DNA of 43,271 nucleotides from Planctomycetota bacterium (lineage in GTDB: Bacteria; Planctomycetota; J058; JAJDCQ01). The stretch spans positions 1-43,271 of the forward strand of contig JAJDCQ010000215.1 of NCBI GenBank assembly GCA_029260755.1, read 5' to 3'. The notes beneath the pieces are model-generated. The model saw only the letters and a list, made by a program, of their open reading frames with translations, was not told the DNA's origin and did no database searches. Positions 25,101 through 32,645 of this stretch are shown here, one piece after another (position 1 is the stretch's first letter; the number at the start of each line of letters is the position of its first letter). A program made the translations under genes and the position numbers.

Positions 25101-26201
25101 GAGGCGCTCCGGGTCCTCGACCGAGCCCTCGCCCTGGCGCCGGACGACGTCGGAGCCCGAAGCAACCGGGGAGCGGTCCTGCTCGGCCTGGGAGAGCTCG
25201 ACCGGGCGATCGCCGAGCTCGACCTCGTCGTGAAGCTCGCACCCGAACACGCCGCCGGCTGGTCGAACCGCGGCGCGGCCCGCGAGGAGGCGGGAGACAT
25301 CGAGGGCGCCCTCGCGGACTATGGGCGTGCCATCGAGCTCGACCGCGCCTCCGCGAGGAGCTGGCTCAACCGGGCGACGCTCCGCGAGCGGATGAAGGAC
25401 ATCCGGGGCGCGATCGAGGACTACGACGGCGCCCTCCGGGCCGTCCCCCGCTCGCTGGAGGCGCTGACCGGCCGGGGGCTCGCGCGGCGGATGCTCGGCG
25501 ACGTACGGGGCGCGCTGAGCGACCTCGAGGAGGCCATCCGGCATCATCCCCGGTCAGGGATCGCCCGGATGAATCACGGCCTCCTCCTCCACGCGACCGG
25601 CGCCCCCGCCGCCGAGGTCCTCGCCGATCTCGACGCGGCCCTCGATCTGGACGGGCCCAGCGCGATCGCCTACGTCAACCGAGGCTCGGTCCGCCGCGAC
25701 CTCGGCGAGCTCGACGAGGCGCTCGCGGATCTCGATCGGGCGATCGCGCTCGACCCGATCCCCGAGGCGCTCCACGAGCGCGGGCTCGTCCGAGCCCTCC
25801 GGGGGGAGCTCGAGCTGGCCCGGACGGATCTCACGCGCTGCCTGTCTCTTCGCCCCGGCAATGGAATCGTTCGCCTCGTCCTCGTCGGAATCGGAGGCGA
25901 CGCCGAGATCGTGGCCGGCCTCGAGCGCGGACATGACTGGGGGAACCTCCTCGCGGGGCATCTCCTCGGGCGGGTGAGCGCCGCGGATCTCCTGGCTGCC
26001 GCGCGCGCCCAGGGCGACCCCGAGCGAGTCGCCGTCGGGCTCGCCCAGGGGCACGCCTACGCCGGGATGGCGGCCGAGAGGGCGGGCGACTCCGCTCGCG
26101 CCCGCGAGCACTACGAGGCGGCGATCGCCTCGGGCGCGAGAGGCCGCCTCTTCGAGCTGGCGTGGGCGCGGTCGCGACTCGGGCGTCTCCACCAGCGCTG
26201 A
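22107..26201 (+). CDS. Zinc-ribbon Ser/Thr kinase with transmembrane helix and TPR array
   Basis: This 1364-residue protein opens with a zinc ribbon (C10-x2-C13, C24-x2-C27) and a Pro-rich linker. The kinase domain (about 77-337) has GRGGMGVV, VAIK lysine K107, HRDVKPQN (H196-D198), DFG (216-218) and MAPE, so all catalytic residues are present. One membrane helix lies at about 361-385. A helical middle region (390-740) includes HEAT-like parts. From about 745 to 1235 there are some 14 TPRs with the DLEGALADVDRAIELEP pattern, then a final helical segment. The kinase faces the cytoplasm and the TPRs the outside. It starts with ATG-ATG at 22107; the second ATG is equally possible. It is paralogous to 39152-42778. 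Confidence 0.93.
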   Translation: MMIGPAPPACPRCRAALPRATPSCPRCGAWLGPGAVAPTAVRVPSSPPPAPPRPPPPSTIPPEVEVALADPDRRFGRYALLDELGRGGMGVVWRGYDLDLRRYVAIKHIIRCEEGAEVDRFVREARTCARLRHEGIVAIHESGRHDDRPYLVLDFIEGRTLEQVLANEEPSPRRIATLVREVALGLEHAHQHGVVHRDVKPQNVLVGRDGRARLTDFGLARDLQGASLTHSGQVMGTPSYMAPEQANGERAAQGPATDVWALGAVLHRALAGRPPFRASDQIALIVKILRDDPEPLRSVDPRIHRDLETIARRCLEKTPERRYRSAGEVADELGRFVEGEAIHARPPGLVERMGRTVRRRRAIVASIAAASIAGLGAVLVSIAMLRSERATRRAELEERVRSTRAAFDGAAASEPGAALVRGLEALEASGRLLADTDAGEQLQLGSQRFDTATKLAELASREGRWDLASFALQVARDCPGGDRAIVEAASERLDEARHASERRRAVAVTELLRAAAAGELERAEPYQDALFDLVALAAPATEAQLVATLDELTDVITAADADLLASVTEPDAKERGLGQGAIDELPAALDWLRVRPLERTEPSPGIESALRLARRRLGDRLQQRSDLDDPQADRETAALHGLAAAEREALGRRIDLSRLCCDALGRVGSPAASPAVANHLVASHDLAPAIVAGRALARIGGELSAQVLADERERRGANGPFWTRVRGILEGSSVETDLDRGAGEDRLERAMLRLDRGDLAGAREDADAAVIDAPDSAKAIGMRGLVRWKQGDLEGALADVDRAIELEPALATSWATRAGIRLIRDDVPGAIDDFAEAIRRDPEGAGSHNNRGEALARIGRFEEALADLDRALELRPDLGAALVNRASVRLSLGDVAGAEADHDRAIAVEPDLALAWCARAVFRRARGDPTGALLDLDRAIQIAPDDIASRTERAAVRRLGGDVAGAVEDWRRVVETDPGRVGALQNLGGALYELGRPDEALRVLDRALALAPDDVGARSNRGAVLLGLGELDRAIAELDLVVKLAPEHAAGWSNRGAAREEAGDIEGALADYGRAIELDRASARSWLNRATLRERMKDIRGAIEDYDGALRAVPRSLEALTGRGLARRMLGDVRGALSDLEEAIRHHPRSGIARMNHGLLLHATGAPAAEVLADLDAALDLDGPSAIAYVNRGSVRRDLGELDEALADLDRAIALDPIPEALHERGLVRALRGELELARTDLTRCLSLRPGNGIVRLVLVGIGGDAEIVAGLERGHDWGNLLAGHLLGRVSAADLLAAARAQGDPERVAVGLAQGHAYAGMAAERAGDSARAREHYEAAIASGARGRLFELAWARSRLGRLHQR

Positions 26202-26241
26202 GTCGGAGCCATCGGGCGGGGGCGACGCCCGGTACGTGCCG

Positions 26242-26270
26242 GGAGCCCGGCATGAACACCGCCGGGCTCC
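26242..26270 (+). terminator. Hairpin after the kinase-TPR gene
   Basis: GGAGCCCGGC (26242-26251) pairs perfectly with GCCGGGCTCC (26261-26270) across a nine-base loop, 40 bp past the stop codon. It is followed by TCGATACTTC, without a clear U-run, so this is a terminator-like hairpin rather than a canonical one. Confidence 0.5.
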
Positions 26271-26427
26271 TCGATACTTCTGAGAATCGCAGGGTGGGTC
26301 ACGTGTCGGTCGGTGCGAAAGGCGCCTTCCGCGCTCCACGATCACGGAACCTAGATGAAGAGTTATCGGTCGTGACGACCCGCTTCAACCCCTTCTCCGC
26401 AAGTCCGTGTGCTTGCCGGGGCTAGAT

Positions 26428-26467
26428 CGAAAAAAAGTTACGGGCGCCCGGGGGTTCCGGGCGCCCG
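26428..26467 (-). terminator. Rho-independent terminator of the HHH-cytochrome gene
   Basis: On the reverse strand a perfect 10-bp stem (CGGGCGCCCG, 26467-26458 with 26450-26441, loop of seven) is followed by TAACTTTTTTT. The U-run starts a few bases after the stem. It lies about 40 bp past the stop codon at 26505 and is the clearest intrinsic terminator in the window. Confidence 0.88.
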
Positions 26468-26504
26468 CACTCTGGAGGGTCTGGGGTCTGGAGGGGGGAG
26501 GCGG

Positions 26505-28088
26505 TCAGTTCCCGCCGTTGCCGCTCCCGATACCGCTGAGCTCGTCGACGAAGCCGCGGGCGCTGCGGTTCGCGGCCGCCCGGAGGCTCCGGAGCGTCCC
26601 GGCGCCGATCCCGGCGATGTCGTCGATATCACCGATCTCGTTGAAGCGACCGACGTTGTCGCGACGGTCGGTGATCAGCTTCGCCCGGCGCAGGTCGATG
26701 TTGGCCTCCGCCGCGAGCTTCTCGGCGGTGAGCGCCCGGTCGTTGACGAAGTCGAGAACCTTGTCGTCCTCGCTGTCGGCGTCCGCCGTGCCGGTGTCGT
26801 CGTCGTCGAGGTCCGGCTCGTTGAGGACGAGGATCTCGTCGGGGTGCTCACGCTCGTACTGGCTGAGCGACTGGCTGACCTCCCACATGAAGTCGACCCG
26901 GATCCCCTGGCCCCGCGCCGTGCTCCACGGACCGGGGTGACGGCTGTGGTGCGTCGCGCTGGCGACCGCGAGGCCGATCGAGATCGGCGGGAACTGCGCC
27001 GCCTGGTGGCACGCCTGGCAGCTGCTGCGGGGGTTGTCGACCGGGCCGTAGTAGCGCTGGTCGTAGTTGGTCTGGACGTAGGTGCCGTCCTGGAGGTGCG
27101 GCACGAGGTTGAAGTGCTCGGGGTCGCCGTCCGGGCTGAAGACGAACGTCGCCCAGGTCCACTCGGGATACTGCTTGGAGCTGATGTCCACCTGAAGCAG
27201 CCCCATGGTGTGCGTGTGCATGGAGCCGGGCCGCAGGTGCCGCTTGCTGTCGTTGCAGCCGCTGCGGGTGCTGTTGCAGATCGAGGCCTCGACCGTCTTC
27301 ATGCCCGGCTCGGTGTACTCGCTGAAGATGGTCTTGACGACGACCGTGTTCGTCGGGAACGAGACCGGCTTGCCGGTGTCGACGATCTTCTGCTTGAAGA
27401 GGTCCATCGGGTAGAGGTTGGCGTGGATGTAGCTCGCCGCGTCGGGGCTGAAGAAGCTGGTGCCCCACGACTGGTAGCGGACGCCATCGAGGCGCAGGTC
27501 GCGCGCCCGGGCGAGGCCGGCGCCCCAGCCCGAGGTCGGCTCGCGGTGACCCTCGAGGCCCGGGTAGTTGTCCCAGGCGAGGAAGTTCTGCTCGAAGACG
27601 TACTTCAGCATCGCGTTCGCGAACGCGAGCTGGTCGAGCTGGGCGGGGTCGGCCGGAACGGTCGGCTTGCCGCTGCCGTCGACGCCGTTGCCTTCTCCGC
27701 CGCTGGCGCCGTCGTCGCCGTCCCCGTCGTCGCCGGCGTCGTCGCCATCATCGCCGCCGCCGGAGTTGCGCTCGCCGAGCGCCTCGCGGAGCTGGTCCAT
27801 CGTGCTCGGCCCGACGCCCCAGACCGCATCGACCTGGTCCATCGACTCGAACTTCCCGAAGGCGTTCCGCTGAGCGATGATCAGCGACGCGCGCCACTGG
27901 GTGATCCCGGTCTCGGCGGCGAGCTTCTCCGCGTCGACCGCCTCGTCGTTCAGGAACGCGAGGACGTTCCTGTCGTCGGCGAACACGACGCTCATGCCGG
28001 CGAACAGGCCGACCGAGAGAGCGCTGGCGAGCGCGAGCTTCGAGATCGCGTTCCGCCAACCCTTGTGCTGGTTCTTGCTGGCAAGCAT
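26505..28088 (-). CDS. Secreted c-type cytochrome-like protein flanked by two helix-hairpin-helix domains
   Basis: A 527-residue exported protein. The ATG at 28088 is preceded by GGAGGG at eight bases and is chosen over a longer frame. A signal peptide (about 14-37) ends VFA-DD. An HHH domain follows (39-106: EKLAAETGITQWRASLIIAQ, GVGPSTMDQL), then an Asp/Gly/Ser linker and a central domain (about 145-425). The central domain has one heme-c motif (C357-x-x-C360-H361), a W-x-W-x-T-F segment (310-314) and an extra Cys pair (271, 278). A second HHH domain (441-505) clearly duplicates the first. The central domain resembles a family of single-CxxCH secreted proteins with a PQW-x-W-S-T-F motif, recalled from memory. 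HHH domains usually bind DNA non-specifically, so heme and DNA binding outside the cell are both suggested. Asp-rich tracts could bind calcium. Confidence 0.88.
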   Translation of the reverse strand: MLASKNQHKGWRNAISKLALASALSVGLFAGMSVVFADDRNVLAFLNDEAVDAEKLAAETGITQWRASLIIAQRNAFGKFESMDQVDAVWGVGPSTMDQLREALGERNSGGGDDGDDAGDDGDGDDGASGGEGNGVDGSGKPTVPADPAQLDQLAFANAMLKYVFEQNFLAWDNYPGLEGHREPTSGWGAGLARARDLRLDGVRYQSWGTSFFSPDAASYIHANLYPMDLFKQKIVDTGKPVSFPTNTVVVKTIFSEYTEPGMKTVEASICNSTRSGCNDSKRHLRPGSMHTHTMGLLQVDISSKQYPEWTWATFVFSPDGDPEHFNLVPHLQDGTYVQTNYDQRYYGPVDNPRSSCQACHQAAQFPPISIGLAVASATHHSRHPGPWSTARGQGIRVDFMWEVSQSLSQYEREHPDEILVLNEPDLDDDDTGTADADSEDDKVLDFVNDRALTAEKLAAEANIDLRRAKLITDRRDNVGRFNEIGDIDDIAGIGAGTLRSLRAAANRSARGFVDELSGIGSGNGGN

Positions 28089-28344
28089 GGTTCTGACCCT
28101 CCTGGCCCGGGTGGTTTTCGTCTCAATCCCGGGCGCGCTTGGCCGAACAAACGCAAGCAGGGGGCCATTCACGCAAGCTCTGTAGGTTCAAAGCCGTACG
28201 ATCAGCAGAGACGGGTCATTCGGCGCGGAACGTGTTGAATACGTCCCATGTCAGTCTCTCCGACCCGCCTCACTTCGCTTGACGAGAGGAGGCGGCCTGG
28301 GGAGCATCCGCCGCTCGCGGATCGTCGCGGGGAGGCACAGCCAC
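28089..28344. other. Divergent promoter region, 256 bp
   Basis: This region separates the leftward HHH-cytochrome gene and the rightward secreted-protein gene. The leftward ribosome site (GGAGGG) and the rightward one (GGGGAGG, about 28329-28335) are both clear. A TTGACG at 28278 could be a -35 for the rightward gene, but its -10 is poor. I see no gene in it. Confidence 0.4.
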
Positions 28345-29589
28345 GTGAGCTCGTCGAATCATCCGGTCCTCGCGACCGCCATCGTCGGCATCATCATCAT
28401 CGCCGGGGCGGCCGACGCCCTCGCCCAGGAGGGCCCCGAGCCGACGCCGGGCGCCCTCGACGCGGTGCGGAAGCGCCTCGCCGAGCACCCGCTCGAGGCG
28501 TTCGACGAGACCCGCGGCGTCTACGTGAACGGGCGGAGCGTCGGCCTCGCGACCGAGTCGCTCGCGATCGAGGAGGACGCGGAAGGCCGCCAGGTCGCCA
28601 CCCACACCGTCTCGATCAAGTTCCGCACCCGCGGCGAGGGGTTCGAGGCGACCGGGACGAGCAAGTTCGACGCGGCGACGCTCGAGCCGATCGAGGCCGA
28701 GCGCCGGGTCGAGCGGGGAGGCCTCTCGACCACGCGACGGGTCGCCCGCGAGGGCGGCGACGTCGTCTACCTCCAGGGCGCCGGCAAGACCGAGCCCTCC
28801 GAGATCGAGCGGATCCCGTACGACGCCAATGTCATCCACATCGAGAGCCAGCTCTACGTGATCGCCCGCGTCCTGGTTCGCGGGAAGAAGATCCCGCGGC
28901 GGGTCCGATTCAACGCCCGGACGATGATCGGCGCGCGCCTCCCGGTCGACGTCGCCATCTCGCCCGAGCCGGTCGAGGTGATGGTCCGCGCGACGCCCGA
29001 CGAGGCCTATCAGATCGTCATCGGCCGCGCCCACGAGACGGCCGACGGCTCCGAGCTGCTCTGGGTCCACGAGAACGGCCGACTCCTGATCCAGTCGACC
29101 GACGCGGGCGCGAGCACGCCCGGCGGCCAGAGCGCGATCACGAGCGTGCTCGTGAAGGACGCCGAGGAGGCGAAGGAGCAGCTCGAGCCGGCGCTCCCGC
29201 GCACGACCGAGCGCGACCTCAAGACGCCCGAGAACGCGGTCGCCTTCTTCCACGACGCGCTCCTGCGCGGCGACATGCGCGAGGCCGAGAGCGCCGTCGA
29301 GCTCCGTCGGATCTACGACTCGGCGAAGAAGCGCCAGAAGGACGGGGGCGGCCACATGTCCGACCACTTCCCCTCGTTCGACGCCTGGCGCGACGACCTC
29401 CTCGACGACTGGCTCGCCCTGCGCGGGCGCAAGGACGCGGTGCCAGCGCCCGACGCGATCGTGAAGCCGGAGAAGCTCGCCGAGGATCGCGTCAAGGTGT
29501 TCGCGAAGCACAAGCCGGTGCCGCGCCACTACGTCGTGCAGCGGTTCGACGCTCAGTGGAAGCTCGTCGAGATCATCATCCCGAAGTAG
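28345..29589 (+). CDS. Secreted protein of unknown function
   Basis: This 414-residue protein starts at GTG 28345, eight or nine bases after GGGAGG; an upstream in-frame ATG has no such site. The signal peptide (LATAIVGIIIIAGAADALA-QE) is of the cleaved, non-lipid type. The mature part alternates beta strands and charged segments: a first region about 50-270 with antiparallel strand character (THTVSIKFRTRGEGFEATG, STTRRVAREGGDVVYLQG), and a C-terminal helical then strand region (300-414). It loosely recalls DUF3108/DUF6134-type periplasmic beta proteins, without firm motifs. Its last 14 bases overlap the converging 64-aa gene. Confidence 0.78.
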   Translation: MSSSNHPVLATAIVGIIIIAGAADALAQEGPEPTPGALDAVRKRLAEHPLEAFDETRGVYVNGRSVGLATESLAIEEDAEGRQVATHTVSIKFRTRGEGFEATGTSKFDAATLEPIEAERRVERGGLSTTRRVAREGGDVVYLQGAGKTEPSEIERIPYDANVIHIESQLYVIARVLVRGKKIPRRVRFNARTMIGARLPVDVAISPEPVEVMVRATPDEAYQIVIGRAHETADGSELLWVHENGRLLIQSTDAGASTPGGQSAITSVLVKDAEEAKEQLEPALPRTTERDLKTPENAVAFFHDALLRGDMREAESAVELRRIYDSAKKRQKDGGGHMSDHFPSFDAWRDDLLDDWLALRGRKDAVPAPDAIVKPEKLAEDRVKVFAKHKPVPRHYVVQRFDAQWKLVEIIIPK

Positions 29590-29770
29590 TAGCGAGGCTC
29601 GGGATCGACACCCCCTCGTAGCGCAGGACGAGGAGGCGAAACCGGATCTCGTCGCGACGGGCGATCCCTACGACGAGGGCGACCGCCATTAGGACGCCCG
29701 TGAGGATCCCGACGATCGCGCCCGCGCGGCGCCGCCGGACAGGGCCGGCTCCCTCGGCCGGCGAGGTCAT
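29576..29770 (-). CDS. 64-residue single-helix membrane peptide, coupled to upstream gene
   Basis: This short gene is easily missed because it is contained in a longer meaningless frame. Its ATG overlaps the stop of the 336-aa membrane protein gene (ATGA, 29767-29770), so it is translationally coupled. It has a basic N-terminus (VRRRRAG), one membrane helix (about 16-37: AGAIVGILTGVLMAVALVVG) and a 25-residue polar tail. By topology rules the basic end faces the cytoplasm. It probably works with the 336-aa protein. No family is recognised. Confidence 0.72.
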   Translation of the reverse strand: MTSPAEGAGPVRRRRAGAIVGILTGVLMAVALVVGIARRDEIRFRLLVLRYEGVSIPSLATTSG

Positions 29771-30777
29771 CGGGACCCGTCCACGGCCGTCGTCTCGGGC
29801 GAGGCGAGCGCCGCGAGGGCGTGCGCGGCCGCCTCCGCCGTCCAGGGATCGGCGCTGTCGACGAGCGCCTCGACCAGCTCGCGCGCCCGCGGCGAGGCGC
29901 AGACGGCCGCGGCCGCCTCGGAGTCGGTCACCGTCTCGGTGAGGACGCTGGCGCGGTCGGGGTCGGCCACCGGCGCGTGGTCCCCGCCGAGCCAGACGAG
30001 CACCTCGAGCCGCCGCACCGGGTCGGGGGACGCGAGCCCGGCGAGCGAGCTCGCCGCGTCGTCCCGGCCGCGGACGCGCGGGCCGAGGGTATGATTGGGG
30101 TGGCGGTAGGAGTTCGCGTAGAACGTCCCGTCGGCCGCCTCCGCGCGCACGAGCGCGACGCGGTCCTCGGCCTCGATGAGGGCGAGCACCTGACGGGCGC
30201 ACGGCCCACCGCCCATCGACGCGCTCGTCTCGATCACCAGGTCGACGCGGGCGCCGTGCCGCTCGGCGCCGACCGAGTCGATCCTGATCCGCCAGCCGGT
30301 CGAGAAGTCCTCGAGCTCGTTCCGCAGGTCTCCGCCATCGTTGACGAGCAGGACGGCGGCGCGCGAGTCGCCGGGGATCATCACGAGCTGCTGGACGAGC
30401 ACGACCGCCCAGAGCGACCGCCCCGAGCCGGTCCGGAGCCGCGCGACGAGGCCGGGCCCCATCCAGAGGGGAAAGGCGCTCGTCACCTCGTCGTCCTCGC
30501 CGAGCGCGCCGGGCCAGAGCGCGCGGAGGTCGTCGACGATGGCCGCCTGCGCCTCGGCGTCGAGCGCCTGCAGCTCCTGCCCCTCGAGCCGACGGACGCG
30601 CCACCAGCGCGCCGCCCGCTCCACCCGCGGCGCGAGGGCGATCCCTCCGGCGACGAGGGCGATTCCGGCGAGCACCGTGCAAACGGCAAGACGGACGCGA
30701 CGTCGCCGGCCGGCCGCGGGCGGATCGGCCGCCGCGCGGCTCGAGGTCGTCGGCTCGGTCTGGTCGATCGTGCTCAC
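29767..30777 (-). CDS. Single-pass membrane protein with exported domain
   Basis: A 336-residue protein starting at GTG. After a basic N-terminus one membrane helix spans about 29-50 (AVCTVLAGIALVAGGIALA). The exported part begins with a helix, has a mixed alpha/beta centre (about 90-215, with SLWAVVLVQQLVMI and ARVDLVIETS) and ends in HEAT-like Ala-rich helices (about 240-330). It follows the same plan as the proteins at 5481-6293 and 20899-22017, so these may be a lineage-specific family, though I see no diagnostic shared motif. It heads a two-gene unit with the 64-aa peptide and diverges from the rhomboid gene. Confidence 0.75.
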   Translation of the reverse strand: MSTIDQTEPTTSSRAAADPPAAGRRRRVRLAVCTVLAGIALVAGGIALAPRVERAARWWRVRRLEGQELQALDAEAQAAIVDDLRALWPGALGEDDEVTSAFPLWMGPGLVARLRTGSGRSLWAVVLVQQLVMIPGDSRAAVLLVNDGGDLRNELEDFSTGWRIRIDSVGAERHGARVDLVIETSASMGGGPCARQVLALIEAEDRVALVRAEAADGTFYANSYRHPNHTLGPRVRGRDDAASSLAGLASPDPVRRLEVLVWLGGDHAPVADPDRASVLTETVTDSEAAAAVCASPRARELVEALVDSADPWTAEAAAHALAALASPETTAVDGSR

Positions 30778-30999
30778 GGGCGGCTCGACGGGAAGCAGTT
30801 CGAAGCGAAGTCGTGGCTGGTGCGTCCCATTGGACGTCCGGCGCTCCGCGGAGTTCCGCCCGCGGAGCGAGGTCGTCTGGCGACGACGGTCCTCCCGTCA
30901 GGGCCTGGACTTAGCGGCTCCCTACGGGGACCGGCTTTTGAAGGCCGACGCTCACCACGCTACCATCGGCATCCTCACCCGTCGCTGGGGAATGCCCGG
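30778..30999. other. Divergent spacer with a strong hairpin
   Basis: This 222-bp region lies between the leftward membrane-protein gene and the rhomboid gene. It contains a near-perfect inverted repeat (CGCTCCGCGG at 30842-30851 with CCGCGGAGCG at 30860-30869) and the rhomboid promoter. The inverted repeat is a candidate operator. Confidence 0.45.
30938..30966 (+). promoter_or_regulatory. Promoter of the rhomboid protease gene
   Basis: TTGAAG (30938-30943) and TACCAT (30961-30966) are 17 bp apart, 33 bp before the ATG at 31000. A TGGGG stretch about nine bases before the ATG could be the ribosome site. Confidence 0.5.
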
Positions 31000-31977
31000 A
31001 TGAGGAACCGCGCGGGAGGCGCGAAGAGCAAGACGACCATGGGGATCCAGGACCGAGGCTACTACCACGAAGGGGCCGACCGGATGGCCGCGCGCGAGCG
31101 CGCGCCAGTCATCGTCTCCATCATCGGCCTCACCGCGGTCTTCTTCGTCCTCCAGAACGTCGTCCCGGGTCTGACCGAGGCGCTCGCCCTGCACGCGGGC
31201 GACGCGTTCCGACCGTGGCAGCTCTTCACCCACATGCTGCTCCACGGCGGCGTCCTCCACCTCGTGTTCAACATGATCTTCCTGTGGTGGCTCGGCCGGG
31301 ACGTCGAGCGCCTCTACGGGACCGTCGACACCCTGTTCCTCTACCTCCTCTCGGGGCTGATCGCCGGCGTGGCGTTCCTGGTCCTGTCGACCGGGTCGTC
31401 CGCGATCGGCGCGTCGGGCGCGGTGATGGGCGTGGTCGTCCTGTGCGCCCTCTACTACCCGACCCGCCCGATGCTGCTCTGGTTCCTCGTCCCCGTCCCG
31501 CTCTGGTTGATGGTCGTCCTCTACATCGGCATGGACGTGAGCGGGCTCGTCCGGGCGCAGGGCGGTCAGGCCTCGGGGATCGCGCACGCCGCGCACCTCG
31601 GCGGCGCGGGCACCGGCCTCCTGTTCCGCGTCCTCGATCTTCGCCTCACCCGCCTCATCCCGGGCGGACGCGCGCGAGCCGCCGCCGCCGCGACGAGCCG
31701 GGAGGCGTCCCGCGCCAAACGGCGCGGCGAGTCGGCGCGCCTCGAGCAGGCGCCGAGGAACCTCCCCCCGATCGAGAAGGTCCGGGCGGAGGAACTCGAC
31801 GACGAGGCGCTCGCGGAGGGGATGAACCGGATCCGGATGGACGAGCTCCTCGAGAAGGTGCAGCGGGCCGGCCGCGACTCCCTCACCGCCGAGGAGGCCG
31901 AGTTCCTGGACACGATGAGCCGACGCCTCGGCGGCGCCGGCGGCGATGGGCCATCGGCGGGAGGGGTCTCGCCGTAG
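31000..31977 (+). CDS. Rhomboid family intramembrane serine protease
   Basis: This 325-residue rhomboid has about six membrane helices between residues 37 and 210. The catalytic serine is S139 in GASGAVMG and the histidine is H199 in AHAAHLGGAGTG. The HxxxN of helix 2 is present (H87-LVF-N91). It probably cleaves single-pass membrane proteins within the bilayer; substrates are unknown, although many one-helix proteins are encoded nearby. The C-terminal ~110 residues are cytoplasmic and charged (RAEELDDEALAEGMNRI), as in many planctomycete and myxobacterial rhomboids. ATG 31000 is preferred; a second ATG at 31039 is in frame. Confidence 0.93.
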   Translation: MRNRAGGAKSKTTMGIQDRGYYHEGADRMAARERAPVIVSIIGLTAVFFVLQNVVPGLTEALALHAGDAFRPWQLFTHMLLHGGVLHLVFNMIFLWWLGRDVERLYGTVDTLFLYLLSGLIAGVAFLVLSTGSSAIGASGAVMGVVVLCALYYPTRPMLLWFLVPVPLWLMVVLYIGMDVSGLVRAQGGQASGIAHAAHLGGAGTGLLFRVLDLRLTRLIPGGRARAAAAATSREASRAKRRGESARLEQAPRNLPPIEKVRAEELDDEALAEGMNRIRMDELLEKVQRAGRDSLTAEEAEFLDTMSRRLGGAGGDGPSAGGVSP

Positions 31978-32181
31978 ATCAGAGCGAACTCGCACCCCCC
32001 CTCGCGGGTAGAACCCGGTGGCCCCGAAGCGAGCACGAGCAGGAAGGAGCCAGCCGGAGGGGGTGGCCGCGATCGGAGAAACCCGGACGCCGATGACGAC
32101 GTCCAATCGACGGGGACCGCTCCTCGAAGGGCCCCCGAACCGCAAGACACTGGAAACGCGCAAGCTCGGAGGCTGCCACCC
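31978..32181. other. Spacer after the rhomboid gene
   Basis: This 204-bp stretch is followed by the 63-aa gene, whose GGAGG ribosome site is at 32168-32172. There is a small hairpin GGACGCCGATGACGACGTCC. I find no riboswitch or gene I can name. Confidence 0.35.
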
Positions 32182-32373
32182 ATGTCGAAGAGAACGAAGG
32201 GGAACCGCGGACAGGGCCTGGTCGAGGTCGTCGTCGCGATCGTCTTGCTGCTCGCCCTGGTCGGCCTCTTCCTCGCGAACCGTGGCAAGAGCCCGGCGTC
32301 GACGCCCGACGCGGCCGACACGCCGACGATGAGCCACGAGGAATCCCCCGCCGAGCCGTTCGCCGAGGAGTAG
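32182..32373 (+). CDS. 63-residue one-helix protein resembling a pilin/TadE N-terminus
   Basis: This small gene has GGAGG nine bases before its ATG. The protein has a basic start (MSKRTKGNRG), then QGLVEVVVAIVLLLALVGLF, a hydrophobic helix with a Glu five residues into it. That pattern is the hallmark of class III prepilins and TadE-like pseudopilins (G-Q-x-L-V-E). A short Ser/Pro/Glu-rich tail follows, much shorter than in TadE proteins and about Flp-pilin size. No prepilin peptidase or pilus genes are in the window, so the assignment is a suggestion; it may simply be a small membrane peptide. Confidence 0.7.
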   Translation: MSKRTKGNRGQGLVEVVVAIVLLLALVGLFLANRGKSPASTPDAADTPTMSHEESPAEPFAEE

Positions 32374-32561
32374 CTCCCCGCGGACGACGGACGGCCCCGA
32401 AACCTCGTGAACGGGCCGGACGGCGGGCGTCCTAACCCGTGAAGACCGGAAGGGCGCGCGGCGTCCTCCGCCCCCGAACACCCCGAACCGGTGTCGTCGT
32501 CGATCCTCGACGAAGCCGCCTCTCGGGACACCGTCCTCAGTTGTTCCCTCCTCCTTTCCCT

Positions 32562-32604
32562 GCGCCCGCGTCGCTCCCCCCAGTGACGCGGGCGCGCCCC
32601 TTTT
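32562..32604 (+). terminator. Rho-independent terminator upstream of the PfkB gene
   Basis: GCGCCCGCGTC (32562-32572) pairs perfectly over 11 bp with GACGCGGGCGC (32585-32595), followed by GCCCCTTTT. It ends rightward transcripts about 190 nt past the stop of the 63-aa gene and insulates the leaderless sugar-kinase promoter. Confidence 0.78.
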
Positions 32605-32645
32605 CACGACCTCGTCCACGCCGGTGACGACGAACCGACATTGAT

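Larger units (their letters stand above)
26202..26504. other. Convergent intergenic region with two terminator-like hairpins
   Basis: This 303-bp stretch lies between the ends of the kinase-TPR and HHH-cytochrome genes. It contains a perfect hairpin near the kinase end (26242-26270) and a textbook intrinsic terminator for the leftward gene (26428-26467). The ~150 bp between them hold no recognisable gene or RNA. Confidence 0.6.

Noticed and set aside
32430..32475. SRP (4.5S) RNA-like CCGGAAGG loop in the region before the sugar-kinase gene
   Set aside because: Only the GGAA tetraloop and its two flanking pairs match. The conserved asymmetric loop sequences on both sides (CAGGU and AAGCAG types) are absent.
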